Shown piece by piece: positions 24,645 through 32,116 of a DNA stretch of 43,307 bases. Under the pieces are notes generated by a model. The model was not told the DNA's origin and made no database searches. It saw nothing but the letters and a program-made list of their open reading frames with translations. Position 1 is the first letter of the stretch. Each line of letters starts with the position of its first letter. Source of the stretch: Bacteroidales bacterium (GTDB taxonomy: Bacteria > Bacteroidota > Bacteroidia > Bacteroidales > UBA932); assembly GCA_017651465.1 (NCBI GenBank), contig JAGCCX010000019.1, positions 1-43,307 of the forward strand, written 5' to 3'. The translations under genes and the position numbers were made by a program.

Positions 24645-25691
24645 CTAACGCTGGAAAATATGCAGATTAACCTTAATGCCCGCCATAGCGGTAAGCGCTG
24701 CGGTATTCAAATCCCACCCGAAGGCAGCGTGGAGCTGTATGGCCTCGATAGGGAAATAGTGGAAAAATGCACCCGCATTCAAATCGTACAGCTCTCCCGT
24801 GCGGGTGTAGATATTGCCGACAACGCCCATATCGAACTTCTCGGAAGGAGCCCAGGCAACCCTGGGACGGAAAGTATTGCCGCGCAGAAGCTCGCACGCA
24901 CAGTCATCGTCGTCAAAATCAACGTCGGCGGTATTGTACCAGTCGAAGCCGGCTGTAAAGTCGCCCAGTTCAAGTTGCTGGGAGAGCGCAATCAGGGGCT
25001 CGAAGCCTCCGTCGGGGCGCTGGAGGGCCGAAACGGACCAGATATTGGAGAAAGGTCCGTAATTTCCTTTCCACTGCAGGGAGTAGCTGTACTGGCCGCT
25101 TGCAAAAGGCCTTTCGCCAAACGGAGAAGTGGCCATCTGGATGGCAAGGCTTGTATGCTCCTCGATGGAATAGGCTATCTTGCCGCCCCACTGATAGCAC
25201 GGAAGGTTGTACCACAGATATGAGGTCAGCAGAGGAGTATCTCCTATCAGCAGAAAGTCCACGTCCACATCCCAGGGTTCATACTCGAAACCTGCGGTGG
25301 CCAGGCAGTCCTTTCCAATGGTAAACGTCCAGTTGCCGAAACTGAAATCAACCGTGGCTATGTCGAGCCAGTTGGTGGTGTTGGAATACAGGGTCGATTT
25401 GTACAAATCGGCCGTCTCGCTCATAAAGCCTGAGGTGGCCTTGAGCCAGTGGTTGCTGAGAGTAAATGAGACGTGGTCGGAAATCGCTCCTTCCACCAGT
25501 GTGTATAATGAAGAATTGCCGAAGGAGTATCCGCTTGAGCCGTCACCGGATCCGCCCGGTGTAAAATAAGGATTGAACTCAAAACGAGGGATTATCTGCA
25601 CATCGACATAACTGCCGGTGTCGTCAGCCTCTTGCGAGTACGCAAGGAAGCAAGGCAGCAATGCTGCAAAAAATAAAAGCAGTTTCTTCAT
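24645..25691 (-). CDS. Outer-membrane beta-barrel protein heading the pot operon
   Basis: This 348-residue protein has a clear Sec signal (MKKLLLFFAALLPCFLAYSQ) and then many short alternating hydrophobic/polar strands rich in Tyr, Trp and Gly (for example NTTNWLDIATVDFSFGNWTF and SYSLQWKGNYGPFSNIWSVS). This is the pattern of a 14-18-stranded outer-membrane barrel. I do not recognise a named family. It lies first in the operon, 3 nt before potA, with its own -7 box 38 nt upstream. An outer-membrane channel or receptor for the PotABCD substrate is a natural inference but not shown by sequence. Confidence 0.75.
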   Translation of the reverse strand: MKKLLLFFAALLPCFLAYSQEADDTGSYVDVQIIPRFEFNPYFTPGGSGDGSSGYSFGNSSLYTLVEGAISDHVSFTLSNHWLKATSGFMSETADLYKSTLYSNTTNWLDIATVDFSFGNWTFTIGKDCLATAGFEYEPWDVDVDFLLIGDTPLLTSYLWYNLPCYQWGGKIAYSIEEHTSLAIQMATSPFGERPFASGQYSYSLQWKGNYGPFSNIWSVSALQRPDGGFEPLIALSQQLELGDFTAGFDWYNTADVDFDDDDCACELLRGNTFRPRVAWAPSEKFDMGVVGNIYTRTGELYDLNAGAFFHYFPIEAIQLHAAFGWDLNTAALTAMAGIKVNLHIFQR

Positions 25692-25729
25692 TTCTACCCA
25701 TAAAAAAGATTTTAGTTAAACTTGCGCTG

Positions 25730-25737
25730 CAAAGATA
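25730..25737 (-). promoter_or_regulatory. -7 box TATCTTTG for the outer-membrane protein-potABCD operon
   Basis: The minus strand reads TATCTTTG, 38 nt before the ATG at 25691. It begins immediately after the TAG stop of the upstream regulator gene (25738-25740). Confidence 0.6.
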
Positions 25738-26103
25738 CTAATATTTTACTGAATTCAAACCGATTTGTATCTTTCCATCCTTGACGGAAATCTCGGCGCT
25801 CCGCCCCTCTCCGAGGTCGATGAGCACCGGTTCCTGCCCCGCAGGCTGCCCCGATAGTTCCCTGGCCATACTCTCATACAGCGAAAGGATGCGCCCGGCA
25901 TAGGCGTAGAATATCCGGCCGGAAGGCGTAAGGCTCACACTGCCCCGCCCGCGCTCGAAGAGGGTGCACCCCGTTTCGGATTCAAGCTGGGCTATGTTCT
26001 GGCTTACCGCCGGCTGGGAGCATCCGAGCTTGCGTGCCGCCAGAGTAAAGCTGCCGCTCTGCGCCACAGCCACGAAGAACTTCAATCGGTTATCGGTTAT
26101 CAT
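25738..26103 (-). CDS. Short LysR-type winged-helix DNA-binding protein without effector domain
   Basis: This 121-residue protein carries the complete LysR DNA-binding domain: RLKFFVAVAQSGSFTLAARK, then LGCSQPAVSQNIAQLESETG and LFERGRGSVSLTPSGRIFY, followed by the linker helix. Normal LysR regulators are about 300 residues with a periplasmic-binding-like sensor. Here only ~35 residues follow, including SAEISVKDGKIQIGLNS, so there is no sensor domain. It could be a constitutive DNA-binding or architectural protein, or sense through its short tail. It is divergent from rnpB and directly upstream of the pot operon, which it may regulate (inference). Its start lies 8 nt after a -7 box. Confidence 0.85.
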   Translation of the reverse strand: MITDNRLKFFVAVAQSGSFTLAARKLGCSQPAVSQNIAQLESETGCTLFERGRGSVSLTPSGRIFYAYAGRILSLYESMARELSGQPAGQEPVLIDLGEGRSAEISVKDGKIQIGLNSVKY

Positions 26104-26111
26104 AACTTCTA

Positions 26112-26119
26112 CAAAGTTA
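26112..26119 (-). promoter_or_regulatory. -7 box TAACTTTG for the LysR-type gene
   Basis: The minus strand reads TAACTTTG, 8 nt before the ATG at 26103, so only a few leader nucleotides are expected. It lies 12 bp from the rnpB box. Confidence 0.6.
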
Positions 26120-26131
26120 AAAATAAATTGT

Positions 26132-26139
26132 TATATTTG
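26132..26139 (+). promoter_or_regulatory. -7 box TATATTTG for rnpB
   Basis: TATATTTG lies directly upstream of the RNase P RNA. The expected transcription start is near 26143-26144, a few bases before the P1 stem at 26151. Confidence 0.65.
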
Positions 26140-26143
26140 TGTT

Positions 26144-26457
26144 TAATTAAGGTGGGACGATCTGCCGCGGCAGCAATGCTGAGGAAAGTCCGGACAGAAC
26201 AGGGCGCCCTGCTGCGGAAAGCGCAGGTGGGGGTAACCTTACGAGAGTCGTAACAGAAAATAACCGCCAGTTTTGGCAAGGGTGAAAACGTGAGGTAAGA
26301 GCTCACGACGGGTCGCAGCGATGCCACCCGGGTACGGCACCAGGGTCTGCAAGACCAAATATACCGGCAGTTGAGGGCGGCCCGCCTGATGCCGGGGGGT
26401 AGGTTGCGAAGATAAATGGCAGAACGAACAGAAACCGGCTTACGGTCCCGCCTTTTT
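26144..26457 (+). ncRNA. rnpB: RNase P RNA, bacterial class A
   Basis: This is the catalytic RNA that trims the 5' ends of pre-tRNAs. The conserved P4/CR-I core GAGGAAAGTCCGGAC is present at about 26190-26205, and its partner CR-V region (CAGAAACCGGCTTA) at about 26429-26442. The ends pair as P1: GGTGGGAC (26151-26158) with GTCCCGCC (26445-26452). CR-II/III-like sequence (GTGAAAACGTGAGGTAAGAGCTCAC) lies in the middle. A run of five T follows P1 and may serve as the 3' end. The 5' and 3' ends are estimates from P1 and the promoter. Confidence 0.96.
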
Positions 26458-26480
26458 AAGAGATTGTAACACAAAACGAT

Positions 26481-28109
26481 ATGCCTTCCAAAAACGAGTT
26501 TGACGTAATCATCATCGGCGGCGGCATCACAGGTGCGGGAACAGCCCGCGACTGCGCGATGCGCGGGCTCAGGGTGCTGCTGATAGAACGTCACGACATT
26601 GCCACGGGAGCAACCGGCCGCAACCACGGCCTGCTCCACTCGGGCGCCCGCTATGCCGTCAAAGACAGCGAGTCGGCCGAAGAATGCATCAGGGAAAACA
26701 AAATCCTGCGTTCCATTGCATCCAACTGCATAGAAGATACCGGAGGGTTGTTCATCACTCTCCCGGAAGACGAAGAGGCCGGATTCGGACTCGACTACCA
26801 GCAGAAGTTCATAGACGCCTGCCAGCGCGCCGGTATCGAGGCGAGGGCTATTTCTCCCTCGGACGCCAGGGAGATGGAGCCTTCGGTTAATCCGTCGCTG
26901 ATAGGCGCCGTGGTAGTGCCCGACGGTTCGGTGGATCCCTTCCGCCTTTGCGCGGCAAACGTAACCGACGCCGCTATGCACGGAGCCAAGGTACTGGTAT
27001 ATACCGAGTTCATCGACTTTATCCGCGAAGGAGACACTATACAGGGCGTACAGGTACTTGACACCCGTACAGGCGTCAAGGCCGAGTACAGGGCTCCGGT
27101 AACCGTCAACGCAGCCGGCATCTGGGGCCACGGCGTGGCCGAGAAGGCCGGCGTACACATAGGAATGTACCCCGCCAAGGGTGCTCTGCTGGTGTTCGGC
27201 CACAGGGTCAACAACGTTGTCATCAACCGCTGCCGCAAATCGGCCGACGGTGACATCCTCGTCCCCGGTGATTCCGTCACCGTCATCGGCACTACATCCA
27301 CCAAAGTTCCCTTCGAGGAATGCGACCATATGGAGGTCACCCCCGACGAGGTACGCCTCCTGCTCAGGGAAGGCTGCGCCCTTTGTCCCTCGCTGGCTTC
27401 CACACGCATCCTGCGCGCATATGCCGGTGTACGTCCGCTCGTGGCCGACGACAGCGACCCTACCGGCCGCAGCATCAGCCGCGGCATAGTATGTCTGGAC
27501 CACGAGACCCGCGACGGGGTCAAAGGTTTTATCAGCATCACCGGCGGCAAGCTGATGACTTACCGCCTTATGGCGGAACTCGCAACCGACGCCGTGTGCC
27601 GCAAACTCGGCGTCAACCAGGCGTGCAGCACCGCCGAGACTCCCCTGCCGGGCTCCGTGGACGGGCGTATAGAGACTGTAAGCAAGCGCTTCGAGGGCAA
27701 AGTTACGCTCGGTCAGAAAGGAGCCGCCGGACGCCAGGGAGACCTGGTGGGCAAACTACGTTTTGACTCCGATGCCGACAAGCAGCTGGTCTGCGAGTGC
27801 GAAAACGTAACATTGGCGGAAATAAAGTACGCGGTGGCCGAACTGGGCGTCCGTTCGCTCGGCGACCTGCGCCGCCGCACCCGCGTGGGAATGGGCACTT
27901 GCCAGGGGACCTTGTGCATACGCAAGGCTGCAAAAGCCCTTGCCCAGGCCCTTGGAGATCCTTCGCTGGAAGCCAAACTCGCAGCCGACTACCTCGACGA
28001 GCGCTGGAAAGGAATGCGCGCCGTGGGCTGGGGCGACACGCTTCGTGAGATGGAGTTTATGCAGAGAGTTTACAAATTCGAGAAACCCTATTCCTACGAT
28101 GAAATTTGA
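26481..28109 (+). CDS. glpA: Anaerobic glycerol-3-phosphate dehydrogenase subunit A
   Basis: GlpA is the FAD catalytic subunit that oxidises sn-glycerol 3-phosphate to dihydroxyacetone phosphate at the membrane, passing electrons towards quinone through GlpB and GlpC. The 542-residue protein has the dinucleotide motif DVIIIGGGITGAGTARDCA near residue 8, the DAO-family ATGATGRNHGLLHSGARY segment and a C-terminal BFD-like [2Fe-2S] domain (LVCECENV near 436 and GMGTCQGTLC near 472). It starts 24 nt after the rnpB end with no clear -7 box between. Its last 11 nt overlap glpB. Confidence 0.94.
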   Translation: MPSKNEFDVIIIGGGITGAGTARDCAMRGLRVLLIERHDIATGATGRNHGLLHSGARYAVKDSESAEECIRENKILRSIASNCIEDTGGLFITLPEDEEAGFGLDYQQKFIDACQRAGIEARAISPSDAREMEPSVNPSLIGAVVVPDGSVDPFRLCAANVTDAAMHGAKVLVYTEFIDFIREGDTIQGVQVLDTRTGVKAEYRAPVTVNAAGIWGHGVAEKAGVHIGMYPAKGALLVFGHRVNNVVINRCRKSADGDILVPGDSVTVIGTTSTKVPFEECDHMEVTPDEVRLLLREGCALCPSLASTRILRAYAGVRPLVADDSDPTGRSISRGIVCLDHETRDGVKGFISITGGKLMTYRLMAELATDAVCRKLGVNQACSTAETPLPGSVDGRIETVSKRFEGKVTLGQKGAAGRQGDLVGKLRFDSDADKQLVCECENVTLAEIKYAVAELGVRSLGDLRRRTRVGMGTCQGTLCIRKAAKALAQALGDPSLEAKLAADYLDERWKGMRAVGWGDTLREMEFMQRVYKFEKPYSYDEI

Positions 28110-28689
28110 CGTTGTCATTATAGGCGGAGGGCTCGCCGGAACGAGCGCCGCCACCGAACTTCAGAAGAGCGGGCTCAAGTGCATTCTCGTAGCCGATGGG
28201 TTGTCGCTGTACAATTGCCCGAAAAATGAATTCAAAGCCGCCGGAGGCACAGTCCTTCAAGGCGACCGGGTAGTGTCGGGCGATTTCGAAGACGGCAGGC
28301 TCCTGCGCGTTTATACCGCCAAGCTCGGTAACGAGCCCCTCGAGGCCGGGCAGTTCGTCCTTGCCACCGGAAAATACTTTTCACGCGGCCTGGTAGCCGA
28401 TATGGACAAGGTCTATGAGCCGCTTTTCAATCTTGACGTGGAGTACGACGCCGACCGTCCGAGCTGGTTCGACCCTTCGTTCGCAGCGCCCCAGAGGTTT
28501 CTTGAATTCGGGGTTAAAACCAGCGGGGCCCTCGCCCTCAAGGGCGGAGTTCCCATAGAAAACCTCTACCCCGCAGGAGAGGTGCTCGCAGGCGTAAGCA
28601 GCGCTCAGGGCGACGCCACAGAACAGATACTCAACAGCGCCCGGCAGGCAGTCCGGGCCATAAGGAAGACCGACTATGCAGGAGAATAA
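28099..28689 (+). CDS. glpB: Anaerobic glycerol-3-phosphate dehydrogenase subunit B, strongly shortened
   Basis: GlpB is a flavoprotein partner of GlpA. The N-terminus MKFDVVIIGGGLAGTSAA and the C-terminal half (FVLATGKYFSRGLVADMDKV, then RFLEFGVKTSGAL, NLYPAGEVLAG) match the two ends of E. coli GlpB, which is about 419 residues. This protein has only 196. The join falls after LSLYNCPKNEFKAAGG, so about 220 central residues are missing in frame. There is no stop or frameshift and both neighbours overlap it, so it looks like a compact functional form rather than a pseudogene. The frame continues upstream into glpA, but the ATG at 28099 is the conserved start. Confidence 0.85.
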   Translation: MKFDVVIIGGGLAGTSAATELQKSGLKCILVADGLSLYNCPKNEFKAAGGTVLQGDRVVSGDFEDGRLLRVYTAKLGNEPLEAGQFVLATGKYFSRGLVADMDKVYEPLFNLDVEYDADRPSWFDPSFAAPQRFLEFGVKTSGALALKGGVPIENLYPAGEVLAGVSSAQGDATEQILNSARQAVRAIRKTDYAGE

Positions 28690-29917
28690 TATAAGCACAG
28701 GTAATTTCGAGCAGTGCCAGAAATGCTCGCTATGCGAGACCGTGTGCCCCGTAATGGCCAACAACCCCGACTATGGCGGGCCCAAGCGCTCAGGTCCCGA
28801 CGGACAGCGCTACCGCCTCAAGAACGGCATCTTTTACGACGATTCCCTTAAATACTGCCTCAACTGCAAAAGGTGCGAGGTGGCCTGTCCTTCCGGAGTA
28901 CGTATTGCCGACCTCATACAGCAGGCCCGTATCGAATTCTCCCAAAAGCCTCCACGCCTCAGGGACATAATGCTTGCCAGTACAGACCAGATGGGGCCCG
29001 TGGCAAGCGCGGTGGCGCCGCTGGTGAACTTCTCTCTGGGGCTCTCTCCCGTCAAGGGCCTGCTCGACCTCACCATCGGCCTCGACCACAGGCGCACCCT
29101 GCCCAAGTACTCGTCCGAGACTTTCGTGCACTGGTTCAACAAAAAAGCAGCCGCCAGGCAGGATGAGTTCAAAAAGCATATCAGTTATTTCCACGGTTGC
29201 TACGCCAATTACAACTATCCCCAGCTTGCCAAAGACTTCGTTGCGGTTATGAACGCCTTTGGTTACGGAGTGCATCTGATCGAGGGCGAGAGGTGCTGCG
29301 GAGTGGCCAAGATAGCCAACGGAATGATTCCGGCCGCCACCCGTGACGCCAAGGCCAATATGAACGCCTTCAGCAAATCGCTGGTCAAAGGCCGGGATAT
29401 TATTACCGTATCCACCACCTGCACAATGACCCTGCTGGAAGAGTACCCCGAGCTGCTGAAAGTCGATAACAGCAGCATAAAGGAGCACATAAGCCTAGTG
29501 GAGCCTTTCCTCTACAAAGCCATAGCCTCCGGCCAAATCAAGCCCGTCTGGAAAGAGGGCTGGAAGGCCCGTGCCGCGTACCACTGCCCCTGCCACCAGG
29601 AGAGGCTCGGCCTGGGCATCTTCACGACGGAACTGCTCAAGATGATTCCCGGCCTGGAGCTTACCGAGCTGGAAAGCAACTGCTGCGGCATTGCCGGCAC
29701 ATACGGCTTCAAGAAAGAGAACTTCAGAGTGTCGCAGCTGATAGGAAAGAAGCTCTTCGACGACATAGCCGCCGCAGCCCCCGAATTCGTAGCCTGCGAA
29801 TGCGAGACCTGCAAATGGCAAATCGAAATGTCAACTGGTGTTCCGGTCAAGAACCCGGTCAGCATACTGGCCGAGGCCCTCGATCTGGAAAAAACCTCAG
29901 AGCTGAACTGCGCTTAG
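28676..29917 (+). CDS. glpC: Anaerobic glycerol-3-phosphate dehydrogenase subunit C
   Basis: GlpC is the iron-sulfur subunit that anchors GlpAB to the membrane and relays electrons. The 413-residue protein has two ferredoxin-type clusters, CQKCSLCETVCPV and CLNCKRCEVACP, then two cysteine-rich CCG-type domains: GCYANYNYPQ with GERCCGVAKIA, and CHQERLGLG with SNCCGIAGTYG, ending with CECETCKW. It overlaps glpB by 14 nt and converges on rimO with a 21-bp overlap of coding ends. Confidence 0.93.
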   Translation: MQENNISTGNFEQCQKCSLCETVCPVMANNPDYGGPKRSGPDGQRYRLKNGIFYDDSLKYCLNCKRCEVACPSGVRIADLIQQARIEFSQKPPRLRDIMLASTDQMGPVASAVAPLVNFSLGLSPVKGLLDLTIGLDHRRTLPKYSSETFVHWFNKKAAARQDEFKKHISYFHGCYANYNYPQLAKDFVAVMNAFGYGVHLIEGERCCGVAKIANGMIPAATRDAKANMNAFSKSLVKGRDIITVSTTCTMTLLEEYPELLKVDNSSIKEHISLVEPFLYKAIASGQIKPVWKEGWKARAAYHCPCHQERLGLGIFTTELLKMIPGLELTELESNCCGIAGTYGFKKENFRVSQLIGKKLFDDIAAAAPEFVACECETCKWQIEMSTGVPVKNPVSILAEALDLEKTSELNCA

Positions 29918-31177
29918 GTCGTATTCGTCCGCCCCGGTGATACGGACGTCGATATAGGAGCCGATGATTGCCTCATCGGCTTTTGTTGTGCTCACAAGTA
30001 TCTCGCCGTCAACCTCGGGACTCTCCCCTTCACTGCGGCATACCAGGGTTCCGTTAACTATGTCGTCAACCAGCACACGCACCGTGGAGCCTATACGGGA
30101 GCGATTGTAATTCAATGAGATATCTGCCTGGAGCGACATTAATTCTTCAAGTCTGCGGCGCTTCTCTTCAAGGGGCACGTCATCCTCCAGGTGCTCCGCT
30201 CCCCAAGTGCCTTCTTCCTCGGAATACACAAAAGCGCCCAGGCGCTCGAAGCGCACTTCCCGCACAAAATCCATCAACTCCCCGAACTCCTTCTCCCCCT
30301 CTCCCGGATGTCCGACAATCATAGTGGTACGCAGGACCACTCCCGGCACTTTCTCGCGCAGCTTTGCTATAAGGGCCCGGGTGCGCTCGGAATCGATGTG
30401 CCGGTGCATATTGTCCAGCACTTTGTCGGAGATATGCTGGAGAGGTATATCCAAATACTTGCAGACCTTGGGATTGCGGGCCATCTGATCAAGCACGTCC
30501 TCGGGAAAGTCGGTAGGATAGGAATAATGTATCCTGATCCTCTCTACTCCCTCGATTGCACTCAAACGCTCGAGCAGGGTGGCAAGAGCGCGGCGCCCGT
30601 ACAGGTCCAGCCCGTAGAAGGTAGTATCCTGGGCTATCAGAATCAATTCGCTCACGCCTTCCGATACCAGCTGCCGCGCCTCCTCTTCCAAATCTTCAAC
30701 AGGCACCGAGCGGTGGGCTCCGCGGATGAAAGGAATGGCGCAATAAGAGCAGCGCCTGTCACAGCCTTCCGATATCTTAAGATAAGCGTACCCGCGGGGA
30801 CTCTCCTGCAGGCGCGAGACAAAACGTGAGGGAGGAGCGCCCAGATAGCGGAGCAGCGGATTGAGGTCCCGGGCACCGAACCACGCGTCCACCTCAGGGA
30901 TGAGGGCGGGCATCTGGGCCTCGTAGCGCTGTGAAAGACAGCCGAATACTACAAGCTTGGAGACTTCTCCCCTTCCCTTTGCCTGAGCCCCCTCAAGAAC
31001 GGCCTGGATGGATTCTTCCTTGGCGTCCCCGATAAAGCCGCAGGTATTGTAAAGCAAATAGTCGAATGGAGGCTCCTGCACAATACGGAAATCATCTGCA
31101 GGCAGGGCCGCCAGCAGATGTTCCGTATCTACGCTGTTCTTGGAACAGCCAAGGGTTATGACCTTAATTCTCTTCAA
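29897..31177 (-). CDS. rimO: Ribosomal protein uS12 methylthiotransferase RimO
   Basis: RimO adds a methylthio group to the conserved aspartate of ribosomal protein S12 using two Fe-S clusters and SAM. It has the N-terminal MTTase cysteines (LGCSKNSVDTE, YNTCGFIGDAKEES, FGCLSQRY), the radical SAM motif CDRRCSYCAIP and a C-terminal TRAM domain. I place the start at TTG 31177 because MKRIKVITLGCSKN then matches the family N-terminus and overlaps the upstream gene by only 14 nt. An in-frame ATG at 31213 adds 12 residues and a 50-nt overlap and remains possible. Length is 426 residues. It is the last gene of the nusB operon. Confidence 0.93.
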   Translation of the reverse strand: MKRIKVITLGCSKNSVDTEHLLAALPADDFRIVQEPPFDYLLYNTCGFIGDAKEESIQAVLEGAQAKGRGEVSKLVVFGCLSQRYEAQMPALIPEVDAWFGARDLNPLLRYLGAPPSRFVSRLQESPRGYAYLKISEGCDRRCSYCAIPFIRGAHRSVPVEDLEEEARQLVSEGVSELILIAQDTTFYGLDLYGRRALATLLERLSAIEGVERIRIHYSYPTDFPEDVLDQMARNPKVCKYLDIPLQHISDKVLDNMHRHIDSERTRALIAKLREKVPGVVLRTTMIVGHPGEGEKEFGELMDFVREVRFERLGAFVYSEEEGTWGAEHLEDDVPLEEKRRRLEELMSLQADISLNYNRSRIGSTVRVLVDDIVNGTLVCRSEGESPEVDGEILVSTTKADEAIIGSYIDVRITGADEYDLSAVQL

Positions 31178-31595
31178 CGCCGTTTTCCCTTTCCTCGTCG
31201 GTAACGAAATCAAGAGAAGCGTACTTGGACAGCTCGTCGTACCACTCGAGCACCTTCTTCATATGGGAGACATAGAAGCGGTCTTCATCGTAGTTGGGAA
31301 CGGCCGTGGCGAAGAACTTTTTGATATCGGCGGAGTCTGCCTTGGGCGAAGGAACGGAAACTCCTTCGTCGGCTGCCTTCTTCATAGCGGTGAATACCTC
31401 AGAGAGACGCATCTCACCTTCAGAAGTGAAGATTGCTATATCGGAAAGAGTGGATATGCGGCTGTGAGCATCAAATGCTGTGCGCTTTTTGTCGCTGAGA
31501 GCCTCGGCAATGGCGCCGGTGCGGGACTGCGCCAGGAAAAGGAACAGTCCGTGGTGTCCGGAAACGGACAGGATTTTTGCCAGATCGGTTTTCAT
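31164..31595 (-). CDS. DUF5606-family small protein
   Basis: This 143-residue cytosolic protein begins LAKILSVSGHHGLFLFLAQS and contains RISTLSDIAIFTSEGEMRLSEV, a pattern I recognise from the Bacteroidota DUF5606 family, an SH3-like small domain of unknown function. A charged helical tail follows. It is placed between coaE and rimO and overlaps coaE by 4 nt (ATGA), within the nusB-yajC-ybbR-coaE block that I recall as conserved in the phylum. No biochemical role is known to me. Confidence 0.82.
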   Translation of the reverse strand: MKTDLAKILSVSGHHGLFLFLAQSRTGAIAEALSDKKRTAFDAHSRISTLSDIAIFTSEGEMRLSEVFTAMKKAADEGVSVPSPKADSADIKKFFATAVPNYDEDRFYVSHMKKVLEWYDELSKYASLDFVTDEERENGVEEN

Positions 31596-32116
31596 ATCTT
31601 CGTTTGTAAATAATCGTCAAGTTGTTTGTATAAAGCCTCGCGGGAGCCGTCGTTCCGTACTATCACATCCACTTTGGACGGGTCGAAACTCTGAATGGCG
31701 TCGCGCTGCCGGGCATTTTCGTTACGCTTAAGTCTCAGGCTCTTTCGGGCGTCGATCAGCAGTACGCTGTCCCAGAGGCCGTAAAAGCAAGGTTTGTCAA
31801 GCGCAATCGCCGACTCCACAAAAAGCAGCGGGAAGCCTTCCTTGGATGCTTTCCAGCGCTTGAGGTCTTCCACCAGCAGCGGATATACTATCGCCTCAAG
31901 GGAGAGGCGCAAGGACTCGTCTTCAAAAATGCGGTACAGCTCCGAGAACGGGATTCCGAGCTCCTCCTCTATCTTCTCTTTCAAGCCCGGCACCTCCTCG
32001 TAGAGGCGTTTGCAGCGGGAATCACAGTCGTAAACCGGATAGCCCCTGGAGGAGAGGTAACGGCAGGCCGTCGATTTGCCGCTGCCTATCGGTCCGGTTA
32101 CAAGTACTGTAGTCAT
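31592..32116 (-). CDS. coaE: Dephospho-CoA kinase
   Basis: CoaE performs the last step of coenzyme A synthesis, phosphorylating the 3'-hydroxyl of dephospho-CoA. The 174-residue protein has the P-loop GPIGSGKST near residue 8, the YDCDSRCKRLY acidic segment and a lid region (KSLRLKRNENARQRDAIQ). The frame is open upstream by 17 residues, but the ATG at 32116 overlaps the ybbR stop as ATGA and starts the beta strand before the P-loop, so it is chosen. It is somewhat shorter than the usual ~195-205 residues. Confidence 0.93.
   Translation of the reverse strand: MTTVLVTGPIGSGKSTACRYLSSRGYPVYDCDSRCKRLYEEVPGLKEKIEEELGIPFSELYRIFEDESLRLSLEAIVYPLLVEDLKRWKASKEGFPLLFVESAIALDKPCFYGLWDSVLLIDARKSLRLKRNENARQRDAIQSFDPSKVDVIVRNDGSREALYKQLDDYLQTKI

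Noticed and set aside
23238-25223. Plus-strand open frame of 661 codons
   Set aside because: It runs antisense across potA and the outer-membrane protein gene, which have clear motifs on the minus strand. Its translation shows no recognisable domain, so it is a shadow of codon bias.
26109-27503. Minus-strand open frame of 464 codons over rnpB and glpA
   Set aside because: It is antisense to the RNase P RNA and to glpA, both strongly supported.
28099-28689. glpB as a pseudogene
   Set aside because: The shortened frame is continuous, keeps both conserved ends and overlaps both neighbours, which argues for a compact working gene.
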